DNA of 64,000 nt, from assembly GCA_948470475.1 (NCBI GenBank), contig OX419341.1:15077305-15141304 (forward strand), written 5' to 3'. The stretch comes from Galaxea fascicularis (lineage: Eukaryota; Cnidaria; Anthozoa; Scleractinia; Euphylliidae). The first letter of the stretch is position 1. Every line of letters starts with the position of its first letter. The position numbers and the translations under genes were made by a program. Positions 55,925 through 64,000 of the stretch are shown one piece after another. The notes below the pieces were generated by a model, which did no database searches, was not told where the DNA came from, and saw only the letters and a list, made by a program, of their open reading frames with translations.

Positions 55925-57330
55925 CCGTCGGTGAAGAAAAAAAACAACGTCCAGGTTTTACTCAAGAGTTATGTTTGTTGCTTGTCTTATTTTCCAATTT
56001 CTACGAGAAACGCCGAAGAAACAGTCGTATGGTTTTTTTTGTTTTCACGCTTTTATCTTAAATTAGTTTGGACTAAAAAATGCTCGTGTTTTTTCCAAAT
56101 GTATTCTATCCAATATTTCACTTTGGATCCTAAAACTCTTCGTTTTCCCTGCTGTCGCTCATTTTTGGGCACAAAGAAAGAAAAGCCAAGCGAAATCGGA
56201 CGGTTTAAATCCTCGGCTCCACTTTGTCAGAAACAAGAGCCGGATTGACATTTGGAAAACTTTCGCAAAAAGCGACAACCTCTTTGCCAAAAGTAAACAC
56301 GATTTTTAACAGCTCCAGCCATTCGAAATGCCAGTAATATGTTGTTCCTCACAGCAATTCTCGTTGTTAGTTAAAAAATCGCAGACTTAAAAGGCTAATT
56401 GCAGTAAAAACTTCGTCTTTAATTCAATGTTTACGGCTGATATATTTTTTTCTGAAACCGATTTGTTTGTCTGTTGTCATTGCCAATCAGATGTTATCAT
56501 TAACAGTGATGTAAAAAATAACACCGCCCACGACTTGTAGTCAACGTTTGTAGTTTGCAATATTTGTAGTGTCAAGAATAAAACCATTCTCAACCATTTG
56601 CAGTTGATCACCTGAGTTGATTCATGGCTTATCGTGTCGCAGCCACTTTTCACAACGAAAAGTTAGTCATTTCCGCTTGATGTTTTTCGGTGCTATTGTA
56701 CTAAGGACACCGACGGCAGTTTTCTATCGTCTTTAATCTTATGGATCACAAAAATGGCGCCATAAAATAGTCAAAACAAGCTGAACAAAGTACTTTTCTT
56801 CTTTTTTGGGTGGTGTCGAAGAGTACCCACTTTGGGGTTTTACCAACTTGTTTTGTTGTGGAATATTTCGGTTTGCTGAGGTTAAAATGTCAACGAGACA
56901 TGTTAGAAAATTTGTGACTCAGCCAAAGCATGGCACATAACCGGTTGTGATGTTGGATTTAAAAGTGAAACACTGGGACTGTTAATCTATAGTTTAGAGA
57001 TTTACACCATTTGTACTGAAATGTAATCGGATGTAATTAAACTGTGATGAGGTAAAATCGTTTATGTTCATGGTCATGTAGTCCCTTGATCCAACGTGGC
57101 AAAGGCCGCTGATAAATCGAAAATGTACGTTAGCATATGTTTGAATGGCGGCTGTGGCTCTGCAGCAAAACAGTAAAAACTGTAATCACAACACAGAAGT
57201 CCTTACTAGAGTCCTGGCTCGAGTCCTGGCATTGATTTGATTTTATCTGTACATGCCATACAATAAGGAAGGAACTGTGGAGCTCCGCTTTTAGGCTTGG
57301 CTAAATATATATATTAGAAGAACTGTGTAA
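55925..57330 (-). repeat. inverted second copy of the 33.65-kb repeat
   Basis: Reverse complement of about 33655-35090 through landmarks such as agctccgcttttaggcttgg, agtcccttgatccaacgtgg and ggtaccac/tactctt-type text near 56815. It lacks the second 0.59-kb unit present in the 33-35 kb copy. The short frames in it are not conserved as proteins between copies. Confidence 0.75.
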
Positions 57331-57339
57331 AATACATGA

Positions 57340-57849
57340 CATTCCGCAATGCAGCGAGCTTAAACAATCAGGTGTGATATTCCAGCACAATTGTAAATAC
57401 GCAAGTCACGTGCGTGGAAAGCTTGTTAAGGCTAATAAATGCTTACACGTAAAAAGAACTCTTCGGCAAGAAGGGTGTAATCAGGAGGAGCTGGATTATC
57501 TGTTTCATTCAGTTGTTATGCCTAGTTTTCATATGGTTTATCGGTGTAGCAAGCCTCCTCTTCTGATCTTAACAACATACAGGATTTCAGTTTAGATAGG
57601 TGCAATTAACGCAGGTATATATCGAGGAAATTGAATATAAGGGAGTTGCTCGAAAGATCAAATTGCCGTAATTTTAGAAAGGCCATAAGAACAAATTCGC
57701 CCTTTGTGAAGATTTTACCAGAAAGGAATTTCACCAATTACGCGCTAAGAAAACCAGGCTTTTATCATCCTATAGTGGCAATAGAGCGCTTTAAGTCGTC
57801 CTATGTGAATAGACTTATTTTTAGATATGATATTGAATCCTTGATGTAA
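57340..57849 (+). pseudogene. LINE ORF2 C-terminal fragment (5)
   Basis: IFQHNCKYASHVRGKLVKAN, TLRQEGCNQEELDYLFHSVV and, after a frameshift, NIRELLERSNCRNFRKAIRT and ERFKSSYVNRLIFRYDIESL are typical of the region after the RT of CR1-like LINEs. Confidence 0.75.
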
Positions 57850-57932
57850 ATAGATGTGTAATTGTTCTAGAGCTCTAGACTTTTACTTATTTGGTTGACT
57901 TGTAACTTGAGATATGGATTTTTATCTTTTGA

Positions 57933-58229
57933 GTGCAGTTTGCCATCTTAATGCATGACGTCTCAAATAACACATTGCCACCTCAAATAAGTAATTTATT
58001 TAATTACCAATATAATATTCATTCACATACCAGTAACACAAGATCATCAACAAGAGGTAACTTCTCTCTCGAATACTCTAGATTAGACAAGCAAAACATG
58101 TCTTTTTCAAGGAACGGTGTTAGAATCTTAAATAACTTATCGAATGAAATTCGTCAAATGCCTAAATTGAAATTTAAACGCAGCATTCACAATATGCTCC
58201 TTCAGAAACTCTCGGAGGCAAATGAGTAA
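57933..58229 (+). pseudogene. LINE ORF2 C-terminal fragment (6)
   Basis: VSNNTLPPQISNLFNYQYNI, NTRSSTRGNFSLEYSRLDKQ, SRNGVRILNNLSNEIRQMPK and FKRSIHNMLLQKL match the very end of a LINE ORF2 of a different subfamily. It lies directly after fragment 5. Confidence 0.75.
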
Positions 58230-58421
58230 ATTGATCTACTGGAATTTAATATGCCTTGAAAGCTGAACCCATCACATTTGCATTATCCTTCCAGCTTCTC
58301 GTGTAATCTGTCTAGTTCTCCTATGAATCTCTCGCCTTGTTCTTAAGAGCAAAATTCAAAAGAATATTTTACCTCGAACGAAGCAACAAGGGTTGATTTA
58401 AATAAAAACAAGAGAATACTT

Positions 58422-58548
58422 AAGCAATAGACCACAAATTTCTATGACCACAGGCGAGTGATTTATGAATTCTTCGATCGAGTGTTCTTCCAACATCTGA
58501 AGTGGTTTATCATGCCTCTAAACCATAGAAAATTGTGGTCTATTGCTT
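58422..58548. mobile_element. 127-bp MITE with aagcaatagaccacaa ends
   Basis: Left aagcaatagaccacaaattt and ctatg are mirrored at the right by catag and aaattgtggtctattgctt. Non-coding interior. Confidence 0.85.
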
Positions 58549-58559
58549 TTATATAATAA

Positions 58560-60470
58560 TTCAGAAAACGCGCGAAATTTCCATGAGTTTACTGGCACAA
58601 AAAACCATAGCTGATCGATCAATCAGAGCGCATGCATTGATTTGGTTATTATATAAATTAGAATGGGAGCCATTTTGAAATAAGTTGCATGTCACGAACG
58701 TTAAAATGTCATAAAATTGAATGAAGGACTTAAAATGAACAAAATAAATTAATTAAAATACCAACTTTTTTGTTGAGTTCAAAAGAACTGTGCAAATAAA
58801 TGACTCCGCGCTTAAAAAGAACTATCTATGTCACACTGTTTGTTTAGCGTTGGTTTCGGCTTCTATATAAAAAAACACTTTGAAAATGAGACATTCGAGT
58901 TCGTTCCCGCACTTTCTTAAAATGTTTAAACTTCGTTTGGTGTGCTCTGGTTCCATATCGTATTTCTTTCTGTGATGGTCTCCAACTGCCGATCGCTCGT
59001 GTTCTTCAATGCCTTGATGTAAGTGTCAGCATGTGTATCCGATATAACATGCAACATATAACACCGGAAACGATATAGAGCACATTGCTAATTCACACTT
59101 GAGGTGGTTTGTCTTCCTTCACTCTGGTTTCCTCCCTTATTATCTTTTTCATTGACTTATATTACATACACAAAACCAACGTCGTTCTTTGCCTCGAAAA
59201 TACGCACACAAATTCGCTCTTGGACTTTAACTTTCCCAAGAAGTTGGCAACTTCCGCGCGTAAAAGAGATGGAAATTAGTAATTAGTTGAGCCTGGATAA
59301 AAAGATAATAGCCACATTATATCCTTCCAGATGTTATTTCCACCAAGACGATGTTAAGAGAGCGCACAAGAAGTAAAGGGCTTAAAAATGGTTCTCGTTA
59401 TCGTGAACCAAAAAGGAATCAGCGGGAAAACCACGCATGTAACTATCAAGTTTGGCTGGGACTACCTGTTGCTGTTTTAGCGTCCACTTATCTTTAATCG
59501 TCCCTTACATTTTGCGGAAAAGAAGATCCTTATGTGCCTACTCTTACAAACCTTATTTTTTCCCGAACGCACAAAGCTGAGAAACGAAAAGCTCGAACGT
59601 AAGGGGCACGATTTCAAAGATGTAAACGTAGACTCTCAGTTTGTAAGGAGGATTAAGAAAACCCCGCCTTACCTGTCCTGGTTGAACCACACTAATTCTA
59701 AGGGGAAAAAAACGAACCCCCCTTAAGACTAGCTGAAGAAAAACCGGTTGGATATTAAACAATTTACCAGAACTCACGGCGTGCTTCTTTTGATTTCACT
59801 AGTCCTTCGTTACAAAAGATGACGAAAAGGAACAAGTTCATTCCACGAAACTGGGGGCATTTACTTTTGAACTGCTATAAAATTGTTGACCTTGAGGTGA
59901 TGGCAAAGAGTTTGAAATCCTGTCAACAGTGTAACTCTCGTAAAATATTACAACTACAATCTTGAACAAAACTGTTGAGAAAATTGAGCTCCAAAGTCTC
60001 TTTTTGTGAGAACACTAACAACCGAGTTTCACCACACCCCCTCCCCCAATTCAATGTTGTTTGTGGCGCCTAAACGTTTGCCTAAGAATTGCGGCTTCCT
60101 AAATTCAACATTGAATAGGGGGAAAGGGGAGGGGGGAGTTACTGTAGTTATACTGTTGAGCCAGAGGTTTTCGTGAACGATTTTTGGACGCGAGGAGGCC
60201 AGGTTTTTCAAGTAGTTTTGTCCAAGATTGTAGAATTTTACCAATTTTAGGGGTACAATAACAGATGGCGCCAAAGAATTTTCTTAACCGTGTGTTTACT
60301 AAAACATATATCAACAACAAAACAGACGACCTGTCACAATCCTAGTAGATTCAGCCTTTATTCAAATCTATGCAGTGATAAGTGGATAACAAACGTATTA
60401 GCTCAAAACACAAAATAAAATACAGTATCATATATACAATTCAAATGTTTTTGTATTTAGTATGCCTAAC
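58560..60470. other. gap without supported gene
   Basis: Only short frames on both strands. An imperfect inverted pair around aattcaatgttg/caacattgaata lies at 60045-60120. No RNA or domain recognised. Confidence 0.45.
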
Positions 60471-60477
60471 ATAATAC

Positions 60478-61490
60478 ATACATACATCCACTTTATTTCA
60501 GCACTAGTGCCAATGGGGTCATGCATCTAAATCTAAAGTACAGTTACACGTAATAAGGTAATAGGTTTACAATAATTTACGATTGCTAAAAATCGCGTAG
60601 CTTGAGACTAAATGCTAAAAATCTAAAAAATATACAAAATCGTCATTACGGAAATTAGCAATTGAGGTAGATGTTGCTTTGAAATGGAAATCTCTTGATA
60701 TTTTTATCTTACTCGGTCTGGAGTCTAAATTCCAACGTTCAGCGTGAGATACGTCCCTAAGTTATAGAAGAACTTCGCCTCTCAGCCGTGGAGTTTATCG
60801 ATTGACCTAAATAGCTCGGAGTTGCTGCCGTTTGCCCATGTCACAAGGCCGTAAGTGATTGAAGACAAAATAACATTTAAGTAGAATTGTTCCAAAGCGC
60901 TCTTAGGTAGGAAACTTCGATTCTCTTAGTGATTGAGTTTATTGGCAAAGCTCTTTTTCACTTCAAATAGGTGTGCTGACCATGTTACCCTATCGTCTAC
61001 AGTTACACCGAGTAGCCTCGATTTTTTCACCAGTTTGATAAGGCAACCCTCGATGATAACGGTTGGGGAAGGCCCCACAGTATTGGTTTTAGATAATAGC
61101 AAAACTACGCTCTTTTTAAAGGGGTGGTGTGAGTCTATTATTAAGACACCAGGAGTAAAGGTCCTTCAGTGCTTTGTTTAGTTGGTGTATTGCTCGGTCC
61201 TCATTTTCAGCAACGCCAGATAGCGTTGTATCGTCCGCAAATATATGGGTTTCGCTTGAAGGGACCGAAGACGGTAAGTCGTTGGTATACAGTGCGAATA
61301 ACGTTGGCCCTAGGACCGAGCCCTGAGGGATTCCGACTGAACCACATTGTATTTTAGATTTAACGCCATTAACGACAGTGTACTGAAGACGATTACTAAG
61401 GTAGCTTTTCAGCCAGTTGTGTAATGGACCTAAAATTCCAAAGTTTCTCTGTAACATTGTCAACAGCTATTCGTGCTGGACACAGTCAAA
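60478..61490 (-). mobile_element. LINE 7, RT to 3' end
   Basis: The minus frame 61116-61463 has WLKSYLSNRLQYTVVNGVKS, GIPQGSVLGPTLFALYTNDL, the catalytic IFADDTTLSG and LYSWCLNNRLTP. After a shift at about 61130 it continues with KSVVLLLSKTNTVGPSPTVI and SRLLGVTVDDRVTWSAHLFE to about 60930, then in pieces to 60600. The 3' end carries an AATAAAG-like signal and (ATGT)n tail near 60478. Both catalytic Asp residues are kept, but the 5' end and frame are not. Confidence 0.82.
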
Positions 61491-61660
61491 AATTAAAGAA
61501 CATAGACTGGAACGTTAATAACTATTGTTTTTAAGATTGTGCAAAACCAAGTTTTTATTTACATTTACACTTTACACAAGCCGAGCAATATAAATTCGTT
61601 TTTTCGACAAAAGCTACGCACGCATATGCTTAAAGTCTAGTCGGCGCTATGGCCAATTTA

Positions 61661-62100
61661 CATACATACATACATACTTTATTCGTCCCAAATGGGCTTT
61701 TCAGAATAAAGAGGCAATACTATATACAAGTAAATTAATTGACTAATTAACTACTACGTAAAATGACATAATCAAATCCATTAATTATTAATAGGTAAAT
61801 TAAATGGATGAAATGAAACAACAAAAGTGGAGCAATTAAAAAGTTTGAGGTGGGGATTCTGTTCAGGCATTGTTTGAAGTCCTGTATTGTCGGTTTCAAC
61901 TTAAGAGTAGAATCCAGTGAGTTCCGGAGTTTGACTGTCCTGAAATACAAAAATGCTTTGCCCCTTGGCTGTTTTATACAATATTTAGCATCTGGGAATT
62001 CCTCGTTGTACGTTTGGTGATCGTAGCTCTTTGAATATATTTAGAAAATAAAGAAGCTGGTACGTACCCTGTCATACATTTAAAGGCACCAAACGTCTTG
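61661..62100 (-). mobile_element. LINE 8, 3' fragment
   Basis: FYFRTVKLRNSLDSTLKLKP and IQDFKQCLNRI are the last coding residues of a LINE like number 2. They are followed by a 3' UTR ending in an AATAAAG signal and (TATG)n tail at 61661-61685. A KCMTGYVPASLFSKYIQ-like patch is readable upstream near 62040-62080. Confidence 0.75.
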
Positions 62101-62389
62101 GAGATCTGAGCAAATTTCAAATTCTATTTCATCAGCGTAAATGACTTGCCATCACTGAATTACATGCAGTCTTGTTAAAATTACACTGGAAGAGAACTAG
62201 CTGCATTTACAGTTTGATAGGCTGATAGACATGCCCGCTCTGTTGAGGCTGTGTGATCTGGTAAAGCGTGTAGATTCCATCAATTTCTTTGTCCTTTGTC
62301 ATATTTTGAACTTTTGCAAGTTTAACCCGTCGCATGAAACTGTAAAAAACACTCATTCGTAAGCATTTCCAAACATGATCTTATTGTAA

Positions 62390-62473
62390 GTCAGGATGGC
62401 CGAGCGGTCTAAGGCGATGCGTTCGGGTTGCAGTCTACTCATGTAGGCGTGGCTTCGAATCCCACTTCTGACA
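62390..62473 (+). tRNA. tRNA-Leu-like gene with CGG (Pro) anticodon
   Basis: The acceptor GTCAGGA pairs with TTCTGAC, and the D-arm with its A box (TGGCCGAGCGG), the long class-II variable arm and the T-arm with GGCTTCGAATCCC follow the tRNA-Leu (CAG) plan. The anticodon loop is TTCGGGT, so the anticodon is CGG, which reads proline CCG. The anticodon stem has one A-G mismatch and a G-T pair, and the T-stem ends in a C-C mismatch. A T-run terminator (TTTTTT) follows about 12 bases later. It is either a decaying tRNA-Leu or a misreading tRNA. The A and B boxes look usable. Confidence 0.75.
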
Positions 62474-62899
62474 ACTGATTTCTTATTTTTTGCTTCATCT
62501 GTTGAAACGCATCTGACCCCGACTTACGTTACAAATCCCTCAGTTGTGTTAAACTGCGCTTCAGCAAGAAAAAAAAGCAAATCTGATTCCAATTAAGGAA
62601 ACCCCAATACATAATTTGTTCTCAAATGACAGCTTATTTACAGTTTTTGTTGATATTTGACGCAACACAAATAAATAAATTCATTACATTAAAAATGCGA
62701 CCTCATCGTACACGTCGCAGTTAGGCTGGCACATTCACAAAAGCTATCGTTTTGAAATTTGAGAACATTCCTCGCTCAAAACTCTTATCTCGTTAAAAAT
62801 ACTGACCACATGTTCCAGGTCACCATCTAGTTAGCTTGTTGTATCAGCGTATCAAAGGCTTCTTACACTGTTGACAGGTCGCACAAATGGTGTTGTTTA

Positions 62900-63076
62900 A
62901 ATAGGCCATTTCCGAGATCGCTTGAGCCTCTATTTCAAGGCGAGTCAAAGTGCGAACGTTTTGTGATGGTAATAAGTTCAGCGTTCCATATGAGCGAAAA
63001 CTCATTTTTATTAGAAAGACTTCGCACTTAGACTCGCTTTGAAATAGAGGCTCAAGCGAACTCGGAACCTATATGT
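62900..63076. mobile_element. palindromic 'ataggccatttccga' MITE, diverged copy
   Basis: The same outer arms (aataggccatttccgag; cgagtcaaagtgcgaac) as at 30.8 and 42.2 kb, but with cgcttgagcctctatttcaa in place of the cctcctc segment and a different loop. It is a sister subfamily. Confidence 0.85.
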
Positions 63077-63174
63077 AGGAATCGAAGTAAACCTTTCCAC
63101 TTCGAAGAAATACAACGAAACCGAGTTACAATTGGTCCAAAAATAGACTCAGAAAGGAGGTTTAAGTTGATGCT

Positions 63175-63252
63175 GGGCACCGATGGGATTGAAACCCATG
63201 ACCTCCTGTTTACGAAACGGGCTACGGCTCTAACCTGCTGCGTTACGGCGCC
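63175..63252 (-). tRNA. tRNA-Thr (CGT)-like sequence, probably a pseudogene
   Basis: On the minus strand GGCGCCG pairs with CGGTGCC (one G-T). The anticodon loop TTCGTAA gives CGT for threonine, and the T-arm is ATGGG-TTTCAAT-CCCAT. The D-stem (ACGC/GAGC) is broken, the anticodon stem has a C-A mismatch, and the T-loop lacks the usual TTCGA. These defects suggest a pseudogene or the head of a SINE. Confidence 0.55.
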
Positions 63253-63748
63253 ATGCCTGTAATAATATGACGTGGCGAGAAATGGTAACCTGCCGAAATG
63301 CCTCTTTCATTTCATTTCTTTTTTCAAAACCCTGCGATACAGTTATTCTAAATTAGACAGAGACATACTACATCGTATAATTGTTCACTATTTATTTTAA
63401 AAGTTATTAGTGGTAGTCGCTAAAATGGAAATCTACGTAGCTCCCACCACCCCGCTCGGGGCAATGGTGAGGTTATATTCGATTTTGGTGTTTTTTGGTG
63501 GTGGTCAGGATTGTGTGGTTCGTACGGTTGTATTTGACCTACACTGTTCATACTACTCCGGACACCTGCAAGTCAAATACCACCCTGCCCACACATCTCG
63601 AAGAGAAAGGTATAGCCCCGAAGGAGCTAATGTACAATTCGCCGGATCTCTTTTTCTGCGACCATTACCGGAGGCGCAGAAATTTTTTTCGTTAACCATC
63701 TCTTTTTTTTTTCGCCCGGGGCAAAATCAACGCGAAAGAAAGTCAGAC

Positions 63749-64000
63749 ATGGCTGCACCCCTTTTGAAGAGAGGCAGCCGAAAGTCAGACAGCGATTTTG
63801 ATTCTCTGATTGAGCGCCCTGAAAATTATTTTCAAGAATATATGGTGCCCAAAATCGCGGAAGAAGACGCCCTGTTTTGGCGGATCGAAAAATATTTGCG
63901 GGAGAGAGGGCAAGAGCCTTTGGAAACCCCGACTTTCCTGATGGACTATTCGGTTCCGGAAAATCTTCCCGAACCAATTCCTCCACAACCATTCCGGCCA
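63749..64000 (+). CDS. open reading frame running off the window end, unknown
   Basis: From ATG at 63749 the frame stays open for 84 codons to the last base. It begins MAAPLLKRGSRKSDSDFDSL and continues with RPENYFQEYMVPKIAEEDAL and DYSVPENLPEPIPPQP. The composition is acidic and Pro-rich, with balanced codon use. It reads more like a real protein than the minus-strand frames over the same bases. No family was recognised. Incomplete at its 3' end. Confidence 0.45.
   Translation, partial: MAAPLLKRGSRKSDSDFDSLIERPENYFQEYMVPKIAEEDALFWRIEKYLRERGQEPLETPTFLMDYSVPENLPEPIPPQPFRP

Noticed and set aside
63627..63992. 121- and 67-codon minus frames at the right edge
   Set aside because: The plus frame from 63749 over the same bases looks more protein-like; the minus frames are treated as shadows.
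1..64000. CRISPR arrays, bacterial operons or riboswitches
   Set aside because: No regularly spaced direct repeats with unique spacers, and the spliced genes and retroelements show animal DNA.

Overview
This is animal genomic DNA, most likely from an anthozoan cnidarian (coral or a close relative). The main evidence is an intron-containing gene that fuses a catalase-like allene oxide synthase to a lipoxygenase, a fusion best known from corals. The rest of the window is a dense graveyard of CR1/L2-like LINEs, a Ty3/Gypsy element, palindromic MITEs and PIF/Harbinger relics, which also fits a coral genome. Only one host gene is clearly whole.

Layout. About 0.37-10.29 kb (minus strand): the AOS-LOX gene. 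Eleven coding exons have GT/AG borders and consistent phases and total 3108 nt (1035 codons plus stop). The lipoxygenase half has lost two of its five expected iron ligands. 9.1-14.6 kb: a long fold-back element in AOS-LOX intron 1, tandem tRNA-derived SINEs, a Harbinger relic with a nested MITE, and a fold-back element carrying a 26-bp minisatellite. 15.8-31.1 kb: degenerate virus-like genes. These are two copies of a fiber-like gene plus a small hydrophobic gene, then basic, capsid-like and 'LTSTQI' proteins. I suspect a Polinton/adintovirus-like origin. They are broken by a recent integrase-less Gypsy element (17.43-20.73 kb), a 1.1-kb TIR element with a RecQ-like fragment, and a MITE.

32.3 kb: a chromodomain gene with one in-frame stop. 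33.6-38.1 kb: a 2-kb repeat with an inverted second copy at 55.9-57.3 kb, a low-complexity region, and a duplicated hairpin unit whose stems co-vary. 39.6-49.2 kb: nested LINE copies and a separate, longer reverse transcriptase ORF. 51.4-52.8 kb: a Crypton-type tyrosine recombinase relic bounded by perfect 26-bp inverted repeats. 54.7-64 kb: further MITEs, LINE 3' ends, a tRNA-Leu-like gene with a proline anticodon, a tRNA-Thr-like pseudogene, and an open frame running off the end.

The best candidates for new biology are the AOS fused to an apparently iron-ligand-deficient lipoxygenase, the duplicated fiber/hydrophobic cassette, the TIR-flanked recombinase and the RecQ-bearing TIR element. 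All homology calls are from recognition of motifs by eye; no search was run.
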